A stretch of 64,000 bases of DNA from CAWEWH01 sp963812775 (GTDB lineage: Bacteria; Pseudomonadota; Alphaproteobacteria; Rhizobiales; Beijerinckiaceae), in assembly GCA_963812775.1 (NCBI GenBank), contig CAWEWH010000007.1:1116001-1180000 (forward strand), in the 5' to 3' direction. Below, piece by piece: positions 43,489 to 52,208 of this stretch. The position numbers were made by a program, and so were the translations under genes. Each line of letters opens with the position of its first letter. Position 1 is the stretch's first letter. Under the pieces are notes generated by a model. It was not told where the DNA came from and did no database searches. It was given only the letters and a program-made list of their open reading frames with translations.

Positions 43489-44919
43489 ATGGTCAACCGC
43501 ATGCAATTCTACATTGACGGCGCCTGGGTCGACCCGGCCGTCAAGAAGTCGATCCCCGTGGTCAATCCGGCCACCGAAGAGGCCATGTATGACGTGGCCG
43601 TCGGCTCCAAGGCCGACGTAGACAAGGCCGTCACCGCCGCCCGCCGCGCCTTCGAGACGTTCTCGCAGACGAGCCGCGAGGAGCGCGTGGCCCTGCTCAC
43701 CAAGATCGTCGACATCTACAAGGCGCGCATGAAGGACATCGGCGCGGCCGTCTCCGACGAGATGGGGGCACCGCTGCCCATGGCCGAGCGGGCCCAGGCG
43801 GGAGCCGGGCTCGGCCACCTGATGTCGACCCTCGACGTGCTCAAGAACTACCAGTTCGAGGAGCAGATGGGGTCGGCCGTCGTGGTGCGCGAGCCGGTCG
43901 GCGTCATCGGCATGATCACGCCCTGGAACTGGCCGCTCAACCAGATCACCTGCAAGGTCGCCCCGGCGCTGGCGGCGGGCTGCACCATGGTCCTCAAGCC
44001 GTCCGAGTTCACGCCCAGCTCGGCGCTGATCTTCGCCGAGATCCTGCATGAGGCGGGCGTACCGAAAGGCGTGTTCAACCTGGTCAACGGTCTCGGACCG
44101 GAGGTCGGGGTCGCCATGAGCGAGCACCCCGGCATCGACATGATCTCGTTCACCGGCTCGACCCGCGCCGGCATCGATGTCGCCAAGCGCGCCGCCCCGA
44201 CCGTCAAGCGCGTCAGCCAGGAGCTCGGCGGCAAGTCGCCGAACATCATTCTCGAAGACGCCGACTTCAACAAGGCGGTGGCCGGCGGCGTGGCGCACGT
44301 CTTCAACAATTCCGGCCAGTCGTGCAACGCCCCGACCCGGATGATCGTGCCGGCCGCGAAGATGAAGGAGATCGCCGCCATCGCCAAGGGCGTCGCCCAG
44401 AAGACCAAGGCCGGCGACCCGCGTAGCGCCGACACCAATATCGGCCCGGTCGTGTCGCGCATCCAGTGGGACAAGATCCAGGGGCTGATCAAGAAGGGCA
44501 TCGAAGAGGGCGCCACGCTGGTCGAGGGCGGCCTCGGCCTGCCGGAGGGCGTCAACAAGGGCTTCTATGTCCGCCCGACGGTGTTCGCCGACGTGACCAA
44601 CGACATGACCATCGCGCGCGAGGAGATCTTCGGGCCGGTCATTGCCATCATGGGCGCCAAGGACGAGGCCGACGCGGTGAGGATCGCCAACGACACGCCC
44701 TATGGGCTTGCTGGCTACGTGTCGGCCGGCAGCGTCGAGCGGGCCCGCAAGGTCGGCCGCCAGCTGCGTGCCGGCAACGTCAACCTCAACGGCGTTCCCA
44801 ACGAACGCACCGCGCCGTTCGGCGGCTACAAGCAGTCCGGCAACGGCCGCGAATGGGGCAAGTTCGGATTGGAAGAGTATCTCGAGGTGAAGGCCATCGC
44901 CGGCTTCAATGCCGCCTGA
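43489..44919 (+). CDS. NAD(P)-dependent aldehyde dehydrogenase
   Basis: ALDH-superfamily enzyme of 476 residues. ITPWNWPLNQITCKVAPALA and the SFTGSTRAG cofactor loop are present; the general-base Glu is in SQELGGKSPN and the catalytic Cys in NNSGQSCNAPTR; the C-terminal EIFGPVIAIMG and PFGGYKQSGNGRE are standard. GAGGAA lies 6 nt before the ATG. It is a single-gene unit ended by a strong terminator. Substrate class (aliphatic or hydroxybenzaldehyde-like) is not determined. Confidence 0.93.
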   Translation: MVNRMQFYIDGAWVDPAVKKSIPVVNPATEEAMYDVAVGSKADVDKAVTAARRAFETFSQTSREERVALLTKIVDIYKARMKDIGAAVSDEMGAPLPMAERAQAGAGLGHLMSTLDVLKNYQFEEQMGSAVVVREPVGVIGMITPWNWPLNQITCKVAPALAAGCTMVLKPSEFTPSSALIFAEILHEAGVPKGVFNLVNGLGPEVGVAMSEHPGIDMISFTGSTRAGIDVAKRAAPTVKRVSQELGGKSPNIILEDADFNKAVAGGVAHVFNNSGQSCNAPTRMIVPAAKMKEIAAIAKGVAQKTKAGDPRSADTNIGPVVSRIQWDKIQGLIKKGIEEGATLVEGGLGLPEGVNKGFYVRPTVFADVTNDMTIAREEIFGPVIAIMGAKDEADAVRIANDTPYGLAGYVSAGSVERARKVGRQLRAGNVNLNGVPNERTAPFGGYKQSGNGREWGKFGLEEYLEVKAIAGFNAA

Positions 44920-44947
44920 GCCGAGTTCACAACGTCTGAAATGCAGA

Positions 44948-44970
44948 GGGGCGCCATTGGCGCCCCTTTT
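44948..44970 (+). terminator. Rho-independent terminator of the aldehyde dehydrogenase gene
   Basis: GGGGCGCC and GGCGCCCC form an 8-bp perfect stem with a 3-nt loop, followed by TTTT. It lies 28 nt after the stop codon. The opposite strand has no U-run, so it serves the plus strand. Confidence 0.92.
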
Positions 44971-44993
44971 CGTTACGCCGTGATCGAAGGGCC

Positions 44994-45173
44994 TCAGGCA
45001 ACCTTGCGGATCGGCAGGCTGCGGACGATGAGCTGCTCGCGGCTGGGTGTCGGGATGAGGTTGCGGACGGTCGGCGCGAAGCCAAAGACGCGACGCGGCT
45101 CGATGGTCGCCACTGCGATTGCCGTCGTGGTCGCGCCGATGTGAAAACCGGTCGGATGGACGATCGTCACCAT
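44994..45173 (-). CDS. Small hypothetical protein with strong ribosome site
   Basis: 59-residue protein, MVTIVHPTGFHIGATTTAIA at the start and RSLPIRKVA at the end. No family is recognised. The ATG at 45,173 is preceded by AGGAGG at ideal distance, which is the main reason to accept it. It has no lipobox or clear membrane helix. It lies between the terminator and ctaA, on ctaA's strand but downstream of it. Confidence 0.55.
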   Translation of the reverse strand: MVTIVHPTGFHIGATTTAIAVATIEPRRVFGFAPTVRNLIPTPSREQLIVRSLPIRKVA

Positions 45174-45286
45174 GACAGCCTCCTGGCCCGAAGCCACAAC
45201 AACGGTGCGGCCACGGGTCCATCATCACCATTGGGCGGCGGCTATCGGTGCGCTAGCGCACATAGCGGGACGAACCGGCAAAAGCC

Positions 45287-46369
45287 CTAGACGCGGCGGG
45301 AAGCCGGCATTCCTGGGGCGATGAGCTGCCAGTGGACCGTGGCGGCGACCAGCACAACGACGGCAAGCCCTTGATGGGCAAGGGCCGCCCACAGCGGCAC
45401 GACCAGCAAGAGCGTCGCGATCCCGAGCGCCGCCTGCGCCACGATCAAGGCGAGGACGGCGCCGGCCAGCGCCGCGGTGCGCGCTCCCGCCTGGCCGCGC
45501 ACGGCCGCAACGGCATGCGCCGCCGCAAACACAACGAGCAGATAAGCACCAGCGCGATGCTCAAGCTGTACCGTGACCATGGTCTCGAGGAGGTTCAGCC
45601 ACCATGGCGTCAGCGGCAAGAGCGTGTTGACCGGCGGCACGAGCGCGTCCCCCATGCGCGGCCAGGTGTTGTAGATGAGGCCCGCGTGATGACCGGCGAC
45701 CAGCGCGCCAAGGGCGATCTGCAGAAGCACGAGCCCGACCAGCACCGCGGCCGCGAGCCGCAGGCCGGCCGGCGCCGGCTGGCGTCCGCCCCCGAGGCCG
45801 ATCGCGACCGCCAGCACGGCGACCAGGAGGCCGCAGGCGAGCACGAGATGCGCCATGAGCTTGACGGGCGCCACGGCGACCATGTCGGGTGCGAGGCCTG
45901 ATCTCACCATGATCCAGCCAACGGCGCCCTGCAGGCCGCCCAAGACGCCGATGGCCATGAGCACGACCATGAGGCGGCCGCGCACCCTCCCCTGCGCGAT
46001 GAAGATGAGCAGCGGCACCAGATAGACGACGCCGATCAAGCGGCCGAGGAAGCGATGCCCCCACTCCCAGAGATAGATCGTCTTGAACTCGGCGAGCGTC
46101 ATGCCCTTGTTGATCAGCGCATATTGCGGGGTCGCCCGATATTTCTCGAACTCGACGTTCCACGCGCTGTCCGTGAGCGGCGGCACGGTGCCGGTGACCG
46201 GCGCCCATTCGGTGATCGACAGGCCGGAGCCGGTGAGCCGCGTTGCGCCGCCGATCAGCACCATGGCGACGATGAGGGCGGCGACGGCGAACAGCCACCG
46301 GCGCACCGGTCGCAAGGCCGGCGCCGGGCGCGCCGACGCTGCGGTCGCATCGAGGGTGGCAATCGTCAT
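45287..46369 (-). CDS. ctaA: Heme A synthase (COX15/CtaA)
   Basis: Membrane oxygenase converting haem O to haem A for aa3-type oxidase, about 360 residues and eight helices. Signatures include GGATRLTGSGLSITEWAPVT, LWEWGHRFLGRLIG (haem-ligand His), AHLVLACGLL, VAGHHAGLIYNTWPRMGD and the late AHQGLAVVVL His. The ATG at 46,369 was preferred to the longer frame. The presence of an aa3 oxidase is implied. Divergent from the DUF2842 gene. Confidence 0.95.
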   Translation of the reverse strand: MTIATLDATAASARPAPALRPVRRWLFAVAALIVAMVLIGGATRLTGSGLSITEWAPVTGTVPPLTDSAWNVEFEKYRATPQYALINKGMTLAEFKTIYLWEWGHRFLGRLIGVVYLVPLLIFIAQGRVRGRLMVVLMAIGVLGGLQGAVGWIMVRSGLAPDMVAVAPVKLMAHLVLACGLLVAVLAVAIGLGGGRQPAPAGLRLAAAVLVGLVLLQIALGALVAGHHAGLIYNTWPRMGDALVPPVNTLLPLTPWWLNLLETMVTVQLEHRAGAYLLVVFAAAHAVAAVRGQAGARTAALAGAVLALIVAQAALGIATLLLVVPLWAALAHQGLAVVVLVAATVHWQLIAPGMPASRRV

Positions 46370-46487
46370 CGGGCGGCTGCAGGGTGTCGCGGCAAAAAAT
46401 CCGCTCGACACATAGTCGCCGCGGCGCGTAGGAGCAACGCGCGCATGGCCGCAGCCGCGCGCGTCGCCACCGTTTCAGGAGATCGGG

Positions 46488-46691
46488 ATGCCGCGCCGCC
46501 GGCGCAAGCTCATTGGTGCCCTCGTGTTGATCGTCTTCGTGTGCGTCTATGCCCTCGTCGTCATGGCGCTGGTGCAGGGCCGCATCCAGGCGGCGCCGAA
46601 ACTGGCGCAGACCGCCTTCTATATCGTGCTCGGCCTCGCCTGGATCGTGCCGGTGCTGCCGCTGATCCGCTGGATGGAGCGCGCCGACTGA
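46488..46691 (+). CDS. DUF2842 small membrane protein
   Basis: 67-residue protein with two membrane helices (about 9-29 and 42-62) and the LAWIVPVLPLIRWMERAD ending of the alphaproteobacterial DUF2842 family. Often found beside ctaA or cytochrome genes, as here. Role unknown; possibly linked to oxidase assembly. Confidence 0.87.
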   Translation: MPRRRRKLIGALVLIVFVCVYALVVMALVQGRIQAAPKLAQTAFYIVLGLAWIVPVLPLIRWMERAD

Positions 46692-46701
46692 CACCTGCGT
46701 C

Positions 46702-46751
46702 ATGGCCGGCCCGCAGCCCGCGGACTTGATCCGCGGGTCAGTGCCGGCCAT
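46702..46751. repeat. REP-like palindromic intergenic repeat
   Basis: Outer arms ATGGCCGGC/GCCGGCCAT and inner arms CCCGCGGA/TCCGCGGG. It shares the GTCATGGCCGG...CTTGAT...GCCGGCCATCCACGACTT frame with the repeat at 12,613. Confidence 0.75.
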
Positions 46752-46830
46752 CCACGACTTTTTCGGGCGACGCAGCACCGTTTGCCATTCGTCATCAGTT
46801 TGTGATGCAAATCGCGCACGCCGTTGCCGC

Positions 46831-47670
46831 GTGACCTACGACAGCGGCACAGACGAAGACCCGCAATCGCGATTCGTTCGGACCATCTTTTTGTCCGACG
46901 TGCATCTTGGCACCCGCGGCTGCAAGGCCGACCTGCTGCTCGACTTCCTGAAGCACCACGACGCCGACACCCTCTATCTCGTCGGCGACATCATCGACGG
47001 CTGGCGGCTGAAGGCGGGCTGGTACTGGCCGCAGGCCCAGAACGACGTGGTGCAGAAGCTGCTGCGCAAGGTCCGCAAGGGCACGCGCCTCATCTACGTG
47101 CCGGGCAACCACGACGAGTTCCTGCGCGACTATGTGGGCCATAATTTCGGCGGCATCGAGCTCGCTGAGACGGCCATCCATCACGGCGCCGACGGCCGCC
47201 GCTACCTGGTGATCCACGGCGATCATTTCGATCTCGTCGTGCGCAACGCCAAATGGCTCGCGCTCCTCGGCGACTGGGCTTACGAAGCGGCGTTGGTCGT
47301 CAACACGCATTTCAACACGGTGCGGCGCCGGCTCGGCTTCCCTTACTGGTCGCTCTCAGCCTGGGCGAAGCTACGCGTCAAGAACGCCGTGAACTTCATC
47401 GGCCGGTTCGAGGAGATCCTAGCGGCCGAGGCGCACCGCCAGGCGGCCGACGGGGTGATCTGCGGCCACATTCATCACGCGGCGCTGCGCGACCTCGCGG
47501 GCGTCCGCTATATCAACACCGGCGACTGGGTCGAAAGCTGCACGGCCGTCATCGAGCATCATGACGGGCGCTTCGAGATCGTGCGCTGGGCCGACGATGT
47601 GGAGCGGATGGCTGCCGGCCAACCAGCAGCAGCGGCGCCCCTCTCGGCGCCCCTCGAAGAGGTCGCCTGA
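46831..47670 (+). CDS. Metallophosphoesterase, UDP-2,3-diacylglucosamine diphosphatase-like
   Basis: Calcineurin-like phosphoesterase of about 279 residues. Metal motifs are complete: SDVHLGTRGC, VGDIIDGW, PGNHDEF, HGDHFD and GHIHHA. It resembles the LpxH-related group found in alphaproteobacteria, where LpxI usually makes lipid X, so a different lipid pyrophosphate may be its target. The GTG at 46,831 gives the family start (FVRTIFLSDVHLG soon after). A glycosyltransferase and PmtA follow, supporting a membrane-lipid role. Confidence 0.87.
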   Translation: MTYDSGTDEDPQSRFVRTIFLSDVHLGTRGCKADLLLDFLKHHDADTLYLVGDIIDGWRLKAGWYWPQAQNDVVQKLLRKVRKGTRLIYVPGNHDEFLRDYVGHNFGGIELAETAIHHGADGRRYLVIHGDHFDLVVRNAKWLALLGDWAYEAALVVNTHFNTVRRRLGFPYWSLSAWAKLRVKNAVNFIGRFEEILAAEAHRQAADGVICGHIHHAALRDLAGVRYINTGDWVESCTAVIEHHDGRFEIVRWADDVERMAAGQPAAAAPLSAPLEEVA

Positions 47671-47907
47671 GCGCGGCATCGGAATCGTTCGCCAAGCATG
47701 ATCCGCCGTCGACGCCGGCGGCCCATTGCCACCCACGACAATCGACGTGACGGTTCCGTGACGCACGCGCGCCGCGCCGACACGCAAGCGTCACACGGGC
47801 GAACGCCGCCTGTCACACATTTGAGACAGAAAATCGCAAACCTGACGCATGGAGATTCGGAATCGACGCAGCCCGTCGGTTCTCTCGACAACAGATCGGA
47901 CAACGCA

Positions 47908-48960
47908 ATGCGCGTTCTCGTCGCCACCGACACATGGCATCCGCAGGTCAACGGCGTTGTCCGCACGCTCTCGTCGCTCGCTGCCGCTGCCCGCCGCCTC
48001 GGTGTCGATGTTCACTTCCTGACCGGCGAAGGATTTGCGTCGCTGCCGCTCCCGACCTATCCGGGGCTGCGGCTCGCCCTGCCCGGTCGGCGAGAGATTG
48101 CCCGGCGCATCGAAGCCTGCCGTCCCGACGCCATTCACCTGGCGACCGAGGGGCCGATCGGCTACACGGTCCGCGCCTACTGCGTGCGCAACGGCCTGCC
48201 GTTCACCAGCTGCTTCGCGACGCGCTTCCCGGAATACATCGCCGCCCGCTTTCCCGTCCCGGAAGCGTGGAGCTATGCGGCGCTGCGCGCGTTCCACAAG
48301 CTTGCGACCCTCACCATGGTGTCGACGCCGTCGCTGATGGCCGAGCTGAGAGGTCGCGGCTTCGAGAACCTCGCCATGTGGACGCGCGGCGTCGACACGG
48401 AGTTGTTTCGGCCGGACGGCGCGGCTCGTCTCGACCTGCCGCGGCCGATCTTCATGAACGTCGGCCGCATCGCGGTCGAAAAGAACCTCGAAGCGTTTCT
48501 GTCCCTCGACCTCCCCGGCACCAAGGTGGTCATCGGCGACGGTCCGCAGGAGAACGAGCTCAAGCGGAAATTTCCTGAGGCGCGGTTCCTGGGCCTCATG
48601 GAGGGCAAGACCCTCGCCGCTCACATCGCGGCAGCCGGCGTCTTCGTCTTCCCGAGCCTCACCGACACGTTCGGCGTCGTGCAGCTCGAGGCGCTGGCCT
48701 GCGGCGTGCCGGTCGCCGCCTTTCCGGTGACGGGGCCGCGCGACGTGATCGGCGACGCCCCGGTTGGCGCCCTCGATCGCGACCTGCACCGCGCCTGCCT
48801 GCGCGCGCTCGCCGTGTCGCGGCACGACTGCCGCGCCTTCGCGCTTCGCCACTCCTGGGAGACGAGCGCCCGGCAATTCATCGGCCATGTCGCCCCGATC
48901 GCCGTCGGCCACTCGCGTACCCGGCGCCCGGCGCTGCGCATCGAAGCGGCGCATGGCTAG
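47908..48960 (+). CDS. GT4-family glycosyltransferase
   Basis: GT-B glycosyltransferase of about 350 residues. The N-domain opens MRVLVATDTWHPQVNGVVRT, the usual start of lipid-linked GT4 enzymes; the C-domain has FMNVGRIAVEKNLEAFL and the nucleotide-sugar ExnE-type motif FPSLTDTFGVVQLEA. Probably a mannosyl- or glucosyl-transferase making a membrane glycolipid. ATG 47,908 is at family start. It lies between the metallophosphoesterase and pmtA on the same strand. Confidence 0.9.
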   Translation: MRVLVATDTWHPQVNGVVRTLSSLAAAARRLGVDVHFLTGEGFASLPLPTYPGLRLALPGRREIARRIEACRPDAIHLATEGPIGYTVRAYCVRNGLPFTSCFATRFPEYIAARFPVPEAWSYAALRAFHKLATLTMVSTPSLMAELRGRGFENLAMWTRGVDTELFRPDGAARLDLPRPIFMNVGRIAVEKNLEAFLSLDLPGTKVVIGDGPQENELKRKFPEARFLGLMEGKTLAAHIAAAGVFVFPSLTDTFGVVQLEALACGVPVAAFPVTGPRDVIGDAPVGALDRDLHRACLRALAVSRHDCRAFALRHSWETSARQFIGHVAPIAVGHSRTRRPALRIEAAHG

Positions 48961-48990
48961 ATCTCAGTTGGCAATGATGGAGCAAGCCTG

Positions 48991-49689
48991 ATGCAAGCCA
49001 CAAGCGGCGCGATTGCCGTCGAGCTCGACAAGGAAGCCGTCGAAAAGGCGTACGACAAATGGGCTCCCGTCTATGATTTCGTCTTCGGGCCGGTGTTCGA
49101 GCGCGGCCGGCGCGCCGCCATCGCGGCGGCGGAGCGCATCGGCGGGCGTATCCTCGAGGTCGGCGTCGGCACCGGCATATCGTTGCCTGATTATTCGCGC
49201 GCCAACCGCATCTTCGGCGTCGACATTTCCGGGCCGATGCTGCGCAAGGCCCAGGAACGGGTGGACGAGCTCGGGCTCAGGAACGTCGAGGGGCTGGCGA
49301 TCATGGATGCCGCCGCCCTCTCCCTTCCGGACGCCTCCTTCGACGTGGTGGTGGCGCAGTACGTGGTGACCGCCGTCGCCGACCCGGAGGCGGCGCTCGA
49401 CGAATTTGCCCGCGTGCTGAAGCCCGGCGGCGAGATCGTGCTGTTGAGCCGCGTCGGCGCCGAAGCCGGCGTGCGCCGCAACCTCGAGCGTTGGCTGGCG
49501 CCGGTGGCGCGCCGCCTCGGCTGGCGGACGGAGTTCGATTTCGGCCGCTACGCGCGCTGGGCCGAGCGCAGCCGCGGCATTCGCCTGATCGAGCGACGAC
49601 CCATGCCGCCGCTCGGTCACTTTGCGCTGATCCGCTTCGGGAAGCTGACTGCCGGCGCGACCGGCAACGGCTCCCATGCGGGCCGCTGA
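48991..49689 (+). CDS. pmtA: Phosphatidylethanolamine N-methyltransferase
   Basis: SAM-dependent enzyme of 232 residues that methylates PE stepwise to phosphatidylcholine. AYDKWAPVYDFVFGPVFERG is the signature N-terminus of rhizobial PmtA; the SAM loop is ILEVGVGTGISLPDY, followed by VDISGPMLRKAQ. The C-terminus (MPPLGHFALIRF) also matches. Psd, which makes the PE substrate, is encoded 2.5 kb away, so this region serves PC synthesis. Confidence 0.93.
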   Translation: MQATSGAIAVELDKEAVEKAYDKWAPVYDFVFGPVFERGRRAAIAAAERIGGRILEVGVGTGISLPDYSRANRIFGVDISGPMLRKAQERVDELGLRNVEGLAIMDAAALSLPDASFDVVVAQYVVTAVADPEAALDEFARVLKPGGEIVLLSRVGAEAGVRRNLERWLAPVARRLGWRTEFDFGRYARWAERSRGIRLIERRPMPPLGHFALIRFGKLTAGATGNGSHAGR

Positions 49690-49719
49690 ACAATTCAAAC
49701 GCAAACCAAGGGGCTCGAT

Positions 49720-50328
49720 ATGACCGACTTTCTCGAAGCGCTCAGAGTGCAACGCTGGGACGACCACCGCTACTATCACCACAGCCGCATCAATCAGGCT
49801 TTGCATCTGGTGAGCGCCGCGAGCTTCCTCGCCGCCTACGTGCTGGTCTTCGTCGACCCGGTGGCCGCCGTGCTGATTGGCTGGCTGCTTGCCATGACCA
49901 GCCGCCAGATCGGGCACTTCTTCTTCGAGCCGCGCGGCTATGACCGCATCAATCGCGCCACGCACGAGCACAAGGAGGCCATCAAGGTCGGCTACAACCT
50001 GCAGCGCAAGGTCGTGCTCATGACCATCTGGGTGCTGTCGCCGCTGCTGCTCCTCGTCGATCCGACCGCCTTCGGCGTCTTCGCGCCGCATGCCACGCCG
50101 GGCGAGCTCATCCGCCACGTGGCGCAGATCTGGATCACCGTGGCCGTCGGTGGCCTGTTGTTCCGCACAGTGCAGCTGTTCTTCATCAAGGACGTGCAGA
50201 CCGGCCTCGTGTGGATGACGAAGATCCTCACCGACCCCTTCCATGACATCAAGCTCTACTGGAAGGCGCCGCTTCACATCTGGCGCGGCGAGCTCATCGA
50301 GCCCGAAGCGCGCGAGCGCCACGCTTAA
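49720..50328 (+). CDS. Multi-pass membrane protein of the pmtA locus
   Basis: 202-residue protein with about four hydrophobic segments (approx. residues 27-60, 98-120, 132-160). It has several conserved-looking histidines and aromatics (RYYHHSRINQALHLVSAASF, RQIGHFFFEPRGYD), somewhat like Mpo1/DUF962 proteins, but I cannot assign it firmly. It starts 30 nt after pmtA and is probably co-transcribed. Confidence 0.8.
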   Translation: MTDFLEALRVQRWDDHRYYHHSRINQALHLVSAASFLAAYVLVFVDPVAAVLIGWLLAMTSRQIGHFFFEPRGYDRINRATHEHKEAIKVGYNLQRKVVLMTIWVLSPLLLLVDPTAFGVFAPHATPGELIRHVAQIWITVAVGGLLFRTVQLFFIKDVQTGLVWMTKILTDPFHDIKLYWKAPLHIWRGELIEPEARERHA

Positions 50329-50395
50329 CTCCGGACCAGCGCTTGAGCACGCCCGACAGCGCTGTCCCGCTCACCCGCCTCGGCTACGCCTCGGC

Positions 50396-50420
50396 ACCCT
50401 CTCCCGCCATGGGAGAGGGT
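50396..50420. repeat. Intergenic palindrome
   Basis: ACCCTCTCCC and GGGAGAGGGT, 10-bp perfect arms with a 5-nt loop, between the membrane protein and aminotransferase 3' ends. This CTCACCCTCTCCC-type palindrome is a common dispersed repeat in proteobacteria and could also end both converging transcripts. Confidence 0.7.
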
Positions 50421-50486
50421 TGCCCGCGTTACGGCCTCGCAGGAGTCTCGGGCGCGCGGTTCACTCCTGGATGGAGGAATTTCGCC

Positions 50487-52155
50487 TCAGCGCCGCGAAA
50501 AGCGCTGCGCGATGACCTCACGCAGGATGCGGCGCTTGATCGAGCCGTTGCTCGCGCCCGGCGGACACCACCAGAAGCCGTCGTCGCGCATGGCGGTCGC
50601 GGCGGCCACGAAGCGGTCCGCCACCGCCTCGAAATCGGCCTCGCTGTAGTTGAGGCTGAAGATCAACCGCCCGGTGCCGACCCAGCTCAGGGCCAGGCCC
50701 TCGGCGCGCAGATAGAACTGCAGCATCCAATTGTAGCGCGACGGCGCGCTGTAGTTCACCGTCCAGATGGACGACAGGTTTGCGATGCGCACCGGCACCC
50801 CTGCCGAACTCGAGCCGCCGGTTGAGCCGTTCCGCCCGGCCGCTCCACGCCGCATCGAGGCCGTCATACAGCGTCGCCGTGCCCTGGCTATCGAGACGGC
50901 GCAGGAACTCCGCCATGGTCGCCATGACGTAAGGATGCGCGTTGAAGGTGCCGCGCGCCAGGCACACGTCGAGCGGCCGCTCGCCGCGGAACCGCTTCAT
51001 CAGGTCGGCGCGGCCACACACGACGCCGATGGGCCAGCCGCCGGCGACCGTTTTGCCGTACGTCACCATGTCGGCCTTGACACCAAAATATTCTTGCGCG
51101 CCGCCGCGCGCGAGACGAAAGCCGGTGAACACCTCGTCGAAGATGAGCACGATGCCGCGCTCGCTGCACACCGCTCGCAGCTCCTTGAGCCATGCGGCGT
51201 AGCTGTCCCTGTCGACGTGGGACTGCCGCGCGCCGTCGATGAGCGCCGAATCGGCCGGCGGGCTGGCATTCGGGTGCATGGCCTGCAGCGGGTTGACCAG
51301 CACGCAGGCGATATCGCGGCGCCGGCGCAGAACCGCAAGCGTCCTCTGCGACATGTCGCTCAACGTGTAGGTGTCGCGCGCCGGCAGCGGATTGCCGATG
51401 CCCGGCTGCACGTCGCCCCACCAGCCGTGATAGGCGCCGCAGAAGCGCACCAGGCGCGGGCGGCGCGTGTGATAGCGCGCGAGCCGCACCGCTTGCATGA
51501 CCGCCTCGGTGCCGGACATGTGGAAGGAGACTTCGTCGAGCCCGGATATCTCTTTCAGGTAGCGCGCGTTCTCGGCAATCGCCGGATGGAGGGCACCAAG
51601 CACCGGGCCAAGATCGGCAACGGCCCGGGCCCCATCCGCCATGGCGTCCTTGTAGAAGTCGTAGCCGAGCAGGTTCACGCCATACGAGCCCGCGACATCG
51701 TAGAAGCGATTGTCGTCGAGATCGGTCAGCATGACGCCGGAGGAGGCTTTGAAGAAGCTCCCGCCCTTCAGATGATGGCGCACGAAAGGGCTGAATTGGA
51801 ACGGCACGCGGTAGGCGCCTGTGAATTGCAGATCGGAGACCGAGCCGGCCACCTCCTCGGTCAGCGCCGCCGTCTTGGCGAAACGGGCCCGATAGAGGCC
51901 GGCGAGCCGCGCGAAGCCCGCCTGTCGACGCGCGACGACATCGTCCGGCGCATCGTCAACGCGGAAAATCTGCGCCTCGTCATAGGCGTAGAACGGCACC
52001 AGCGCCGCGATGCGGCGCGACAGCCTGGAATGGCCGCCGAGGGACCGATGCTTGGCCTTCGACAGATCAAGGCGGGTCTTGGCCTTGGCAATCGTGGTGA
52101 CGAGCGCCGACGCGCCAAGTGCGTAGAGAGCAAGGGTGGTGAGCCGCGAATCCAT
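50487..52155 (-). CDS. Membrane-anchored class III aminotransferase (GSA aminomutase-like), one frameshift
   Basis: PLP enzyme of about 555 residues. It begins with a hydrophobic segment (LTTLALYALGASALVTTIAK) that should tether it to the inner membrane, unusual for this family. FHMSGTEAVMQAVRLAR, FCGAYHGWWGD, LIFDEVFTGFR and the cofactor-lysine MVTYGKTVAGGWPIG follow glutamate-1-semialdehyde aminomutase-type enzymes. The frame breaks near 50,807; the C-terminus (AGVPVRIANLSSIWTVNYSA to VIAQRFSRR) is in the next frame, explained by one extra T. It is divergent from psd and next to PC genes, so an amino-group step in lipid metabolism is possible; unproven. Confidence 0.82.
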
Positions 52156-52208
52156 GGTTGCGGAGCCTGTCGGGCGAAAGTTGCGGGTTGATGACAATGA
52201 GGTCGCTC

